Below, one piece after another: positions 51,701-60,243 of a DNA stretch of 64,000 nucleotides. The stretch is from CBDFKQ01 sp965248855 (lineage in GTDB: Bacteria > Bacteroidota > Bacteroidia > Cytophagales > 172606-1). Every line of letters starts with the position of its first letter. The first letter of the stretch is position 1. Position numbers and translations under genes: made by a program. The notes beneath the pieces are model-generated. The model did no database searches. It saw nothing but the letters and a program-made list of their open reading frames with translations, and was not told the origin of the DNA. The stretch lies in assembly GCA_965248855.1 (NCBI GenBank), contig CBDFKQ010000012.1:434001-498000 (forward strand). Reading direction: 5' to 3'.

Positions 51701-54636
51701 TTACGGTTAATGGACCTAAAGCTCCCTTTTACGGAAGCCCTGCAAACATACCGGGAATAATAGAGGTGGAAGATTATGATAAAGGCGGACCGGGTGTAGG
51801 ATATAAAACCGCAGCTACAACTGTCGATCAGGCGTACAGACAGGATTATGGCACTTTAGGTAAAAATTATGACTTAAGTACCTCTGCTTTTACTATTGTA
51901 AGCACTTCCGCCGGCGATTGGATGGATTATTCTGTTAATGTTGCACAGGCAGGTAATTATGATGTTGAAATAAGATATGCATGTGGTTCTGATGGTAAAA
52001 CAATGGACTTGCTTGTTGATGGTTCAGTTGTAAAAACACTTCCTATACCAAATATCGGCTGGTGGCCATTTAATAAAACAGTTGTGAGCGGCGTTCCTTT
52101 GCCACAGGGAAGTCATACCTTAAGGCTGATGTTAACAACAGGAGGAGTCAATCTTAATTATTTGAGATTCAGCTTGCCGGGCGTTGCCTTGGATGTTACA
52201 AAGCCTGTTCAAACTTACAGTTTGGCATCATCTGCGGTAAGCAATTCAACTGTATCATTGCAGTGGACTCAATATACTGATGATATAGGTGTTACCGTTT
52301 ATGATATTTTTCAAGATGATTTTCTTGTAAAATCAGTAACCGGTACTTCAGGAACTGTTTCAGGCCTTAATGCAAATACAACTTATAAATTTTCTGTACG
52401 GGCAAGAGATGCTGCTGCCAACACCAGCGGTTTGGGTAATGAGATTAATGTTAAAACATCAAATGATGCTACCCCAACTGTTCCGGTTACAGGAGTTTCT
52501 GTGAGTCAGGCTACTGCTTCAGTGGTGGTTGGTGCTACAACAACTTTAACAGCTACCGTTTCTCCTTCTAATGCCACCAATTCGTCTGTAAGTTGGACTT
52601 CCAGTGATAATACAGTGGCAACGGTTAGTTCAAGTGGTGTAGTTACAGGTATAGCTGTCGGTAGTGCTACTGTTACTGCTACGGCTGAGGGCAAAACCGC
52701 TACTTCAGCAATTACTGTTAAAGCTTCATCAAGCACAGGCGGCACTAATATCGCGTTAAATAAAACAGCGACCTCAAGCAGCGCCGAATCTGCCAATACG
52801 GCAAGCAATGGTAATGATGGAAGTACAAATACTCGTTGGTCAGCTAGTTCCGGAAATAAAAACGAATGGTGGGAAGTAGACTTAGGCGCAAATTATGACA
52901 TTACCGGCGATCAAATAATATGGGAACAATCAAGCTGGATTTATAAATACAAAATAGAAGTATCATCTGATAATGCAAATTGGACAACAGCTGTTGACAA
53001 AACCAACAATACCTTCTCCGGACAGACCGAAAGCGATAATTTTACAGCTTCGAAAGTACGATATGTTCGCCTCACAGTTACAGGTTGGGGAAATAACGGT
53101 TATTGGACAAGTTTATATGAGTTAAAAGTATTTGGTACTGCATCAACTACAGGTGGAGTTACAGCAGTTACAGTGAGCCCGACTACTACTTCGGTTCTGG
53201 TTGGTGCTACAACAACTTTAACAGCTGCCGTTTCTCCGGCCAATGTCACCAATTCGACTGTAAGTTGGACTTCCAGCGACAATACAGTGGCAACCGTTAG
53301 TTCAAACGGTGTAGTTACAGGTGTAGCTGCAGGGAATGCTACTGTTACGGCTTCTGCAGATGGTAAAAGTGCTACCACGTCGATTACTGTTACTGCTTCG
53401 TCAACAAGCGGTACCAATATTGCATTAAATAAAACAGCAACCTCAAGTAGTGCCGAATCTGCTAATCCGGCAGGTAATGGTAATGATGGAAGTACGAATA
53501 CTCGTTGGTCTGCCAGTTCCGGAAGTACAAACGAATGGTGGAAAGTAGATTTAGGTGCAAACTATGACCTTACCGGTGATCAAATAATATGGGAAAACTC
53601 AAGCTGGATTTATAAATACAAAATAGAAGTATCGGCTGATAATGCAAATTGGACTGTGGCTGTTGACAAAACCAACAACACCTTTTCCGGACAGACCGAA
53701 AGCGATAATTTTGTAGCTTCAAATGTACGATATGTTCGCCTTACAGTTACAGGTTGGGGAAATAACGGTTTTTGGACAAGTTTATATGAGTTAAAAGTAT
53801 TTGGTACTGCATCTACAGGAGGAGTCATAGGAGTTACAGGAGTTTCGATAAGCCCTGCTACTGCTTCGGTGATAGTGGGTGCTACAACAACTTTAACAGC
53901 TGCAGTTTCTCCGGCCAATGCTACTAATGCATCTGTGAGTTGGACTTCCAGTGATAATGCTGTGGCTACAGTCAGCGCAAGCGGTGTAGTTACAGGAGTA
54001 GCTGCCGGTAATGCAACTGTTACTGCTACAGCAGGTGGCAAAACTGCTACCACGGCGATTACTGTTACTGCTCAACCAAATTCATCATCATTAGGAATCA
54101 GTATTACTTCTCCTACCAATAACCAAACAATAGCTGCAGGAAGCAACCTGAGTATTCAGGTAAGTGTTACCGGTAATGTTGCAAAAGTGTATTATTGGTA
54201 TGATGATTATCAGTGGTTAAATCTAGCTACTTCCGGCCCATGGTCGACTACCTGGAATAATGTACCTGCAGGTACACATTCAATAAAGGCAAGGGTTGAA
54301 GATGTAAATGGTAATAGAATAGATGCAGGTGATATTAAATTTGTGGTAACAAGCAGTGGCAGATTAGCTAATGTAAAAGCCAAATCTGAGATAAAACAAT
54401 TAAAAGCAATTTTATCGCCAAACCCTGCAGAGAGAGAAGTAACAGTAGTATTTAATGCTCCTGAAGTTGGTAGTTCACAAATAAGTATTACCGATATGAA
54501 TGGAAATGTGGTTTTTAAAACTACCGCATCAGGTACATCAGCTACTCTTAATATTTCGGCTCTAAGACCGGGAATGTATGTTGTTAGGGTGGTTAATGAG
54601 AGTTTTTCATTGTTCGAAAAGCTTATTGTACAGTAA
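48730..54636 (+). CDS. Multimodular secreted glycoside hydrolase family 9 enzyme (cellulase-like) with T9SS sorting domain
   Basis: 1968 residues. Signal-like segment about 30-55; CelD-type N-terminal Ig domain (about 55-310); GH9 (alpha/alpha)6 catalytic domain (about 310-800) with WIADAGDWDPYPRH (Asp390, Asp393) and the general acid Glu778 in QADEFTVDQEARGIMTYA. Two Ig-like domains (about 805-1000), a CBM6-like domain (about 1000-1155: GIIEVEDYDKGGPGVGYKTA) and fibronectin III (about 1165-1245) follow. Next come three Big_2 domains alternating with two F5/8-type C (CBM32-like) domains, an Ig domain and a type A T9SS sorting domain (1890-1968, SPNPAEREVTVVF). It cleaves beta-1,4-glucans (cellulose, xyloglucan or mixed-linkage) outside the cell. 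Controlled, by inference, by the divergent HTCS. Confidence 0.93.
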   Translation: MLKSYSKQFTKQVNEALKIPCQFLQVVSKIKYVKILTLLMICFAGFRAYAGDIVEIIPVTDQIIMIKFSDGYLKYNKKGEGTDKTQTFKYPLDMNFIMLAGSYNITSNDDAAYSTLVSPSKVGRKSKPTGVSNLCNWNGSGCINDYTSEHWVYLYFPNALKRGKSYTINFKYLADNMNSYTFKFDEFSQRSEAVHTNQIGYDISAGYKYGYVGHWMGDMGPLNLDKYAGKNFYLVDLYTKAIKYTGQMALRKKLETGGPDFGRPDNENGPYNNAFGADLYECNFSSFNTPGEYLLVVEGIGSSYPFEIKSDVYREAFYHSARAIYHNRTGIALTAPYTRWTRPKNFVLADGFNPLYSNWRSMDDPEASEDVVRQNLVPNKNIPLSGWIADAGDWDPYPRHINVPIMLLSAYELAQDNFKDGELNIPESGNGIPDILDIAGWEIYFLKRSMKVSPTGGVIARINFFGTLPDGVPSWETPQTAIAFAEEPQSSMYFAGGAAQLAYNLNLASQKLGIASIADSSASLISDARKAYTWALNNMKSGDIDKIKSDIMFAAAWLYKYTGEDQYNNKFLELNDVTTSSKGVDVLGGIYDNTKGWAAYAYATSPDYTNINAGVKSTLRTAAIAWADDRIISSADKKGARNGYEWSMPSVVGSTTTPATAEAMFAYKFTGNQKYRDYIYLASDYFLGGNAANMTWMTGVGDRKPEQDLHLDSHYNVNGIDEPYPGAIVYGPQWSQIWGGAYGPWQPNFIRDRLYPDHTQFPIEDTWANNRFTPQADEFTVDQEARGIMTYAFLTSAGGNAYIDNKYPLASITSPASGTVFNERDSINFTTKATDADGQVVKVEYYNKGRKLGESTMAPFNFTLKRAYADSTMEVYAVATDNKGAQTLSIDRQKISLRVNTKYKLPTVQFVKPDSLSNQPEGSNIVIQTAVADAGGSVVKVEFFNNGQKIGESNSAPFSYTITNAKAGIYKISALAYDNNDSRGSSKILTFTVNGPKAPFYGSPANIPGIIEVEDYDKGGPGVGYKTAATTVDQAYRQDYGTLGKNYDLSTSAFTIVSTSAGDWMDYSVNVAQAGNYDVEIRYACGSDGKTMDLLVDGSVVKTLPIPNIGWWPFNKTVVSGVPLPQGSHTLRLMLTTGGVNLNYLRFSLPGVALDVTKPVQTYSLASSAVSNSTVSLQWTQYTDDIGVTVYDIFQDDFLVKSVTGTSGTVSGLNANTTYKFSVRARDAAANTSGLGNEINVKTSNDATPTVPVTGVSVSQATASVVVGATTTLTATVSPSNATNSSVSWTSSDNTVATVSSSGVVTGIAVGSATVTATAEGKTATSAITVKASSSTGGTNIALNKTATSSSAESANTASNGNDGSTNTRWSASSGNKNEWWEVDLGANYDITGDQIIWEQSSWIYKYKIEVSSDNANWTTAVDKTNNTFSGQTESDNFTASKVRYVRLTVTGWGNNGYWTSLYELKVFGTASTTGGVTAVTVSPTTTSVLVGATTTLTAAVSPANVTNSTVSWTSSDNTVATVSSNGVVTGVAAGNATVTASADGKSATTSITVTASSTSGTNIALNKTATSSSAESANPAGNGNDGSTNTRWSASSGSTNEWWKVDLGANYDLTGDQIIWENSSWIYKYKIEVSADNANWTVAVDKTNNTFSGQTESDNFVASNVRYVRLTVTGWGNNGFWTSLYELKVFGTASTGGVIGVTGVSISPATASVIVGATTTLTAAVSPANATNASVSWTSSDNAVATVSASGVVTGVAAGNATVTATAGGKTATTAITVTAQPNSSSLGISITSPTNNQTIAAGSNLSIQVSVTGNVAKVYYWYDDYQWLNLATSGPWSTTWNNVPAGTHSIKARVEDVNGNRIDAGDIKFVVTSSGRLANVKAKSEIKQLKAILSPNPAEREVTVVFNAPEVGSSQISITDMNGNVVFKTTASGTSATLNISALRPGMYVVRVVNESFSLFEKLIVQ
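52490..54075 (+). repeat. Tandem Big_2/CBM32 module array within the GH9 gene
   Basis: Within the gene, Big_2 modules start at about 52490, 53160 and 53825, and CBM32-like modules at about 52745 and 53405. The two CBM32 copies differ by only a few residues (shared TRWSASSG, SSWIYKYKIEVS, TGWGNNG) and by mostly silent base changes, showing recent duplication of a CBM32-Big_2 unit of about 660 bases. Confidence 0.9.
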
Positions 54637-54712
54637 TTGTATGTTTAAAATTACCAATTACTTAATACCAAACTGAGGTGTATCAAATAAATGTTTTTTG
54701 AAACTCAGTGTT

Positions 54713-54754
54713 AAATACAAAAAGACCGATTGAAAAATCGGTCTTTTTGTATTT
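54713..54754 (+). terminator. Terminator of the GH9 gene
   Basis: A perfect stem of at least 18 bp (arms 54714-54731 and 54736-54753, core AAAAGACCGATT) around loop GAAA, flanked by A- and T-runs. Confidence 0.93.
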
Positions 54755-54941
54755 ATTATAATTTGCTGAATTCAATTTTTAGCAAATCTTGCTTCACTTT
54801 AAAGAAGAATATAAAAAGATTTTTTCTTTTTTACTTACCGATTTTAAGTAAGATATCTTGCAATAATGGTTTCCTGCACAATCTTCTTTTTTCTTTGAAA
54901 GTCAGGATAAATGAAATGTTTTAATTCAGATACAATTTTTA

Positions 54942-54981
54942 AATTATGAATATATTGATATCAATAAAACGATTATTAAAA
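54942..54981. repeat. Palindromic box, copy P5
   Basis: AATTATGAATATATTGATAT followed by CAATAAAACGATTATTA; the palindromic family consensus with an intact left half. It belongs to the duplicated 3' flank shared with P6. Confidence 0.6.
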
Positions 54982-55121
54982 AATTATTTTATTTTCTTGA
55001 TTGATTTAGATTGAAATCTATTTTATTTTCTGAAATGAATCCCTTGCTTTCATTATGCAGATAGATAATTCTTGTATTTCATCAATTTCATTTCTACTAT
55101 CTTCATAAAGTCGTTAACATT

Positions 55122-55204
55122 ATAAAAAGAAAGAAAAGTACAGTTAAAAGAAAGATTTGTCTAATCTAAAATGCATTGTATTAACTTAATTTTGAGAAAG
55201 TAAT
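55122..55204 (+). promoter_or_regulatory. Promoter and activator boxes, copy B
   Basis: Boxes AAAAAGAAAGAAAAG (55122-55136) and AAAAGAAAGATTTGTC (55146-55161), then GAAAGATTTGTCTAATC (55150-55166) and TAATTTTGAGAAAGTAAT (55187-55204). These match copy A in order and, within one or two bases, in spacing, while sequence between the boxes differs, so the boxes are under selection. It stands before the pseudogene at 55250 and may now drive the beta-helix gene at 55807. Confidence 0.7.
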
Positions 55205-55249
55205 TTTTATAACCTTAACCAGAAATAGTTATTTTTTAATAAATAACAT

Positions 55250-55777
55250 TATTTTAAATAATATTCTAAACAACTTAGAAACGTGTAAATTTAATTATAT
55301 TATGAGAACTCTTTTTAAATTAATATTTAAAAAAGCGGTAATATTATTTATATTCTATTTGGGCAAATAATCAACGCTCAAAATGTAACCAGCTATATAG
55401 CTGATGATACGACTAACCTGCCATATATAAAAAGGCATTGGATGGAGATGTAAGCATCTTCTTCGATGCCCTACAGGATACAGGAGATAACAATTATGTA
55501 GGCATAGATACGCAAGGCAAAATGACAGCAAGAATAGCAAGTGAGTTAGGAAACAGCATATCTTTCCAAACCCTGCTAAAAAAAGAAGTTATCGTTGATT
55601 CAGAAACTCCTTGGATAAGACTTTCTATTTTAGATATCAATTGGAAATGAGAAACTGAGCAGGACGAGTTATAACAGAACAGAACAGGTAGGGCTGAGCG
55701 GTATGCAACCGGGGTTTATGTGATAAAAATACAAACTCATGAAGGCATTCAGATTAAAAAAACTGGTTATCTATTAA
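55250..55777 (+). pseudogene. Degraded T9SS-secreted protein gene
   Basis: The beginning (ATTCTAAACAACTTA at about 55263) matches the first codons of the GH9 gene with the ATG lost. An ATG at 55302 gives a signal-like MRTLFKLIFKKAVILFIFYL that shifts frame near QIINAQNVTSY. From 55435 the frame reads ALDGDVSIFFDA..NYVGID, DSETPWIRLSILDINWK and then a stop. After another shift there are traces of the LSGMQPG..VIKIQTHEG sorting domain, the counterparts of residues about 1190-1297 of the next gene. Large internal deletion plus at least three frame breaks. A dead paralogue of the neighbouring glycan enzymes. Confidence 0.85.
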
Positions 55778-55806
55778 TAAATAATTAAACTTTTAATAAA
55801 AATTAT

Positions 55807-58800
55807 ATGAAAAAAGGACTTGTAACATACATACTGCTTATTTTTATTTACATGTCAGGATTAAACCTCTTCGCTCAGGCTCCTGTAGTATTTAAAATAT
55901 CTGAGGGAGTGAGACCCGGAAGTTTAATCTCCTTGTATGGAGAGTATATGAAAGGAGTTGTAAAAGTTAAATTTCAGGAGACCGGCTCTATTGTTACCCC
56001 TGTACAACAGGACCCCGGAGGACAATATATTCGGATAGTAATGCCTGCTATTGCTTCGGGAGCTTATACATTATCAGTATCCAATGATAATGGAGTTACT
56101 TGGGGCAATTCCGTTTATTTGAATAAAGCCGATCCGCGTTGGCTTTCCGAAACTACTGCTTATCCCGGAATGAAAATAAAATTAATGGGTAGAAACTTTA
56201 GTGGTTGCCAATATAACTCACCGGGTACAACTCAATTACAATTAATACCCAACACCGGAGGGGGATCGTTAACTAATATTGTACCTACTACTATCACACC
56301 TTATGCCATATCTTTTACTTTACCTGCCAATACAAGCTTAGGTAATTACTATGTAGAAGTTAAAACAAATTCGGGTGGAATAGGAACTCAATGGGTTAGA
56401 CACAGCGAAACGTTAGATGTAGTTTCAGCACCGACAGATCCTACTGCCCTCTCATTAGGAGTAAGCTGGGCTAAAGATTATAACTGGACTTATATTAAAA
56501 ATATAAAGACAGACTTCGGAGCTACTGGTGATGGCTCAACTGATGACAGCAAGGCAATACAAAATGCGATTGACAATGTAGCAACTAATGGCGGAGGAAT
56601 TGTTTATTTTCCTATTGGCACATATATGCATAAAAGTTTTACAATGAAGACAGGAGTTATCTTAAAAGGGGAAGATAAAGTAAAAACTATAATTATGTAT
56701 AATGGTGCAGGATCCACCAGTCCTGATGGCGGAGACGCAATACTAAAAAATAATGGAACCGGGACCATTGGGTTGACTAATCTAACTTTATCAGTTGATG
56801 CATCTAAGGTTACTGCACAAACTACCAAACTGGCTTGGTTTTATTTGAATACAAGAATGTTCCTATATAATATTAATACTGACTTTCCTATCGCACCTAC
56901 ACAAAGCGCTCATAAAGATTTTGGATGGATCATAGATATGCCGGCAGGAAAATTTTTGGTATCGGGTTGCAATATGAAAGGAACGGCCTTCTTTACTCCA
57001 CATATCCAACAAACTAAATTTATTAATAACACAGTTGAAATAAGTTTTTCTGAAATATCAGCATGGGGACACAAAAGTATATTTGAAGGCAACCACATCA
57101 TTGGTAGTGCCATTGCAACTTCATCCCAACATGGCTTTTTTATAGACATAGGAGCAGCAAGTGTAAAAGATATCTATTACAATGATAATCTTGTTGAAAA
57201 TATAAATTCTTTCACCAATCAGGGGGAAGCATTTAGCACAGATGGAAGAGGAACTTATGCCGTTGGTCCTGTTACAACCGCTACAGACAATTCAGTCGCC
57301 ATAACGAAAGAAGTAGTCACAGATAAAACCAATCAAAGCCGTAGTGTTATGATTATCAACGGCAGGGGGATGGGGCAAAAGAGAGATATCAGTTCATACT
57401 CAGATACAGGATCCGGTATTACTGTTACCACTTCTACCAATTGGGACGTAATTCCTGATGCTACAAGTAAATGTGTAATTGGCGACTTTGCAGAAGATGT
57501 TGTAGTAGAAAATTTCACTGCCAACAACTGCAAAGTAGGAATACAATATTTTTGCAATGGCTATGATAATGTATTTTCGACTAACTCATTAACAAATACG
57601 CAAGGTATCCTTACCTGGACATGGACACTTGATTCTGATGAAATCTTATCTTACTACTGTGCTATTAAAAATAACAAAGTAAGTGGTGCATCCCCTCAAA
57701 TTGGAAATACATGGATAGGTATACGTGAAGAGTCTGATCAAGCACATAATGCTTATGTAATTAATGATTATGGCATGGAATTCAGAGACAATACAGTAGA
57801 CAGGATGAATATAAAAAGCGGTATTAACCAGCCTCGGTCCACATCTGCATGTTTTGCTTTTGGATATAATGTAGGTTCAATTACTTCAGGTAAAGGTATT
57901 TCAGCTTTATTGCTTGAAGGGAATAAAGTTATGAATAATAATAATGGTATTTATATTACACCCGGTGTAGATGGTACCATAGAAAGGGCTACGGTGCCTA
58001 CTAACATTTCTGATCAAGTTTTTTATAATCAGGGTTCCTCAACGATTACGGCAAGTGGTAAACCGGATTCAATTCATTGCGATATGACATCCGTAACCCT
58101 TCGCGATCCCGAAAATCCTGCCAATACAACAACCGGTTTAAACTATTCCTACTACGAAGGCAACTGGAACGCCCTTCCTGATTTCACCACTATCACTCCA
58201 GTAAAAAAAGGAACATTAAACAACTTCGACATTACCCCAAGGAATAAAGACATTCAATACGGTTTCAGCTTTACAGGTTATGTAAACATTCCTGCAGGCG
58301 GACAATATACCTTTTACACAACTTCAGATGACGGCAGCAGGCTTTATATCGGAAATACATTGGTAGCAGACAATGACGGCCTCCATGCTTCGCAGGAAAA
58401 AAGCGGAACAATAGGATTGAAAGCCGGCAAACATGCTATCACAGTTACCTTTTTTCAGCAGGGTGGCGGGGCGAACCTAAGTGTAAGCTATGAAGGACCT
58501 TCCCTTGCCAAAACAACAATACCTGCAAGCGAATTATACAGAGTAATACCTGTTGCCTCTGTAAATACATTATTTACCACCCAGACACCCAGCGGAGTGT
58601 TTACAGACGGCCCCTATGAATTGGGTATGAAATTCCAAACTTCCGATTCAGGCACTGTCACAGGGATAAAATATTATAAAGCATCAGGAGAAAGCGGCAG
58701 CCATACAGGCCGTATATGGTCAGGTTCAGGCACACAGCTGGCAAGCATTGTATTTAATAACGAAAGCGCATCAGGTTGGCAGGAAGCACCTTTAGCTACA

Positions 58801-59700
58801 CCATTGAGCATACCGGCCAAAACAACTTATGTGGTAACGGTAAACAGCAATACAGCTTATGGAGCAACCAATCAGGGATTAGGTCAAGTGATTACCAACG
58901 GATCGATAAGCAGCATAGCCGACAGTGCAAATGGAGTTTATGGCAGTGTAGGCGTGTACCCGACCGGTACCTATCAAAACACAAATTATTTCAGAGATAT
59001 AGAATTTATAAAAGCAACTCAGTCGACAAATGTAAGTACAGCGAAAATATATCCCCGCACGGGTTTTAGTTCAAGAATGCAGAGCGGCAAATTCCAGGGT
59101 TCAAATGATAATACCGTTTGGACTGATTTGGCTTCCATCACAACAGTTCCAACTGAAAGCAGCTGGACAACATACAACTTAATAAGTACAACAAGTTGGA
59201 GGTATTTAAGATATTTATCACCTGCAGGTGGCTATGGAAATGTATCGGAATTAGAATTCTATAATGGAAGTACAAAACTTACAGGTACTGCCATAGGTAC
59301 GGCAGGTTCATGGAGCAATTCAGGCAATACAAAAGAAAAAGCTTTGGATGGAGATGTAAGCACCTTCTTTGATGCACCCACAGCAGATAATAGCTATGTT
59401 GGCATTGATGCACAAGGCACGGCAGCAAGAATAGCAGGCGAGCCGGGAAAATTGCACACAATTCCAACATCAACAGAATTGCGTGTCTATCCAAACCCTG
59501 CAACCAAGGAAGTAACGATTGATTCGGAAACTCTCTGGATTAGGCTTTCGATAATGGATATCAATGGAAAAGAGAAACTGAGCAGAACGAATTATAACAG
59601 AACAGAAAAGATAGAATTGAGCGGAATGCAATCAGGGGTTTATATAATAAAAATACAAACCCGGGAAGGTATTCAGATTAAAAAACTTGTAATTTATTAA
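55807..59700 (+). CDS. Secreted beta-helix protein (pectate-lyase-like) with PA14, DUF4082, F5/8 C and T9SS domains
   Basis: 1297 residues. A signal peptide (MKKGLVTYILLIFIYMSGLN) is followed by IPT/TIG-like beta domains (about 25-225). A right-handed beta-helix domain starts DFGATGDGSTDDSKAIQNAI (about 236) and GGGIVYFPIGTYMHKSFTMK, the signature of pectate-lyase-3/GH55-like proteins (to about 770). A PA14 domain (about 778-915, TTSDDGSRLYIGN), DUF4082 (about 920-1075), an F5/8-type C-like region (about 1080-1215) and a type A T9SS sorting domain (about 1225-1297, VYPNPATKEVTID) follow. It probably binds and cuts a polyuronide or beta-glucan outside the cell; the catalytic residues and EC number are uncertain. 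It stands 30 bases after the pseudogene. Confidence 0.85.
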   Translation: MKKGLVTYILLIFIYMSGLNLFAQAPVVFKISEGVRPGSLISLYGEYMKGVVKVKFQETGSIVTPVQQDPGGQYIRIVMPAIASGAYTLSVSNDNGVTWGNSVYLNKADPRWLSETTAYPGMKIKLMGRNFSGCQYNSPGTTQLQLIPNTGGGSLTNIVPTTITPYAISFTLPANTSLGNYYVEVKTNSGGIGTQWVRHSETLDVVSAPTDPTALSLGVSWAKDYNWTYIKNIKTDFGATGDGSTDDSKAIQNAIDNVATNGGGIVYFPIGTYMHKSFTMKTGVILKGEDKVKTIIMYNGAGSTSPDGGDAILKNNGTGTIGLTNLTLSVDASKVTAQTTKLAWFYLNTRMFLYNINTDFPIAPTQSAHKDFGWIIDMPAGKFLVSGCNMKGTAFFTPHIQQTKFINNTVEISFSEISAWGHKSIFEGNHIIGSAIATSSQHGFFIDIGAASVKDIYYNDNLVENINSFTNQGEAFSTDGRGTYAVGPVTTATDNSVAITKEVVTDKTNQSRSVMIINGRGMGQKRDISSYSDTGSGITVTTSTNWDVIPDATSKCVIGDFAEDVVVENFTANNCKVGIQYFCNGYDNVFSTNSLTNTQGILTWTWTLDSDEILSYYCAIKNNKVSGASPQIGNTWIGIREESDQAHNAYVINDYGMEFRDNTVDRMNIKSGINQPRSTSACFAFGYNVGSITSGKGISALLLEGNKVMNNNNGIYITPGVDGTIERATVPTNISDQVFYNQGSSTITASGKPDSIHCDMTSVTLRDPENPANTTTGLNYSYYEGNWNALPDFTTITPVKKGTLNNFDITPRNKDIQYGFSFTGYVNIPAGGQYTFYTTSDDGSRLYIGNTLVADNDGLHASQEKSGTIGLKAGKHAITVTFFQQGGGANLSVSYEGPSLAKTTIPASELYRVIPVASVNTLFTTQTPSGVFTDGPYELGMKFQTSDSGTVTGIKYYKASGESGSHTGRIWSGSGTQLASIVFNNESASGWQEAPLATPLSIPAKTTYVVTVNSNTAYGATNQGLGQVITNGSISSIADSANGVYGSVGVYPTGTYQNTNYFRDIEFIKATQSTNVSTAKIYPRTGFSSRMQSGKFQGSNDNTVWTDLASITTVPTESSWTTYNLISTTSWRYLRYLSPAGGYGNVSELEFYNGSTKLTGTAIGTAGSWSNSGNTKEKALDGDVSTFFDAPTADNSYVGIDAQGTAARIAGEPGKLHTIPTSTELRVYPNPATKEVTIDSETLWIRLSIMDINGKEKLSRTNYNRTEKIELSGMQSGVYIIKIQTREGIQIKKLVIY

Positions 59701-59916
59701 ACAAGTAACTTTTAATATGAATAGAAGAATATTAAAATAGTTTTTGAGTTTGAAAACCTTATTGTGCAATATTGTTATTTATATTATTAAGTTACTAAGG
59801 TGTATCAAATAAATGTTTTTATAACTATTTGCTGATCTAAACTTTTAGCAAGGCTTGTACCACAATTAAAGAAAAAACAAAAATGTGTGAAATGTTTTAA
59901 TTCAGATACGTTTTTA

Positions 59917-59954
59917 AATTATGAGTATACCGATATCAATAAACCGATAATTAA
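59917..59954. repeat. Palindromic box, copy P6
   Basis: ATTATGAGTATACCGATATC followed by AATAAACCGATAATTA. 40 bases before element R4, same orientation as P1/R1. Confidence 0.6.
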
Positions 59955-59994
59955 AAATTATTTTATTTTTGTAATTGAATTTTATTTTCTTTTT

Positions 59995-60095
59995 TAGCTT
60001 AGGGGTTGCAGTGAAAAATCCTTTATGTGAAGGTACGAACAAAAAGATTGTAACGTAAGACCCGGCCGCAGGCAAGCCCCAAACATTTATTTTTT
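59995..60095 (+). repeat. Dispersed hairpin repeat element, copy R4
   Basis: AGGGGTTGCAGTGAAAAATC, CTTTATGTGAAGGTACGAAC, AAAAAGATTGTAACGTAAGA, CCCGGCCGCAGGC and AAGCCCCAAACATTTATTTT align with R1 in order; the hairpin keeps most pairs. It is in inverted orientation relative to R5 at 61258, and the pair encloses the isomerase gene. Confidence 0.78.
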
Positions 60096-60114
60096 ATATT
60101 CAGATAAAGTTTTT

Positions 60115-60159
60115 AAAAATAAAATCCATAGATATTTTATATCTATGGATTTTATTTTT
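60115..60159. terminator. Bidirectional terminator before the isomerase gene end
   Basis: A perfect 20-bp stem (arms 60115-60134 and 60140-60159) around TTTTA, with A/T-rich ends, between the plus-strand beta-helix gene and the convergent isomerase gene. Confidence 0.85.
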
Positions 60160-60243
60160 ACAGCTTATCAGCAAGGTGTGTAACTTGTGATTTCGATTGA
60201 TATATATATAAGGGATTATTATTGTAGTTATTGAAAAAGATTA

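Larger units (their letters stand above)
54637..55249. other. Intergenic region after the GH9 gene
   Basis: Holds the GH9 terminator (54713-54754), a duplicated 3' flank (GTGTATCAAATAAATGTTTT, TTTTAGCAA, GAAATGTTTTAATTCAGATA, also found at 59799-59975), box P5 and promoter copy B. No intact gene. Confidence 0.75.
59701..60243. other. Intergenic region with duplicated flank and repeats
   Basis: 543 bases: the duplicated 3' flank (59799-59975), box P6 (59917-59954), element R4 (59995-60095) and a bidirectional terminator (60115-60159). From 60160 to 60243 I see only AT-rich sequence. Confidence 0.7.

Noticed and set aside
52506..54053. Long minus-strand ORFs rich in Val/Ala within the GH9 gene
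   Set aside because: These are antisense images of the repetitive Big_2 linkers on the plus strand.
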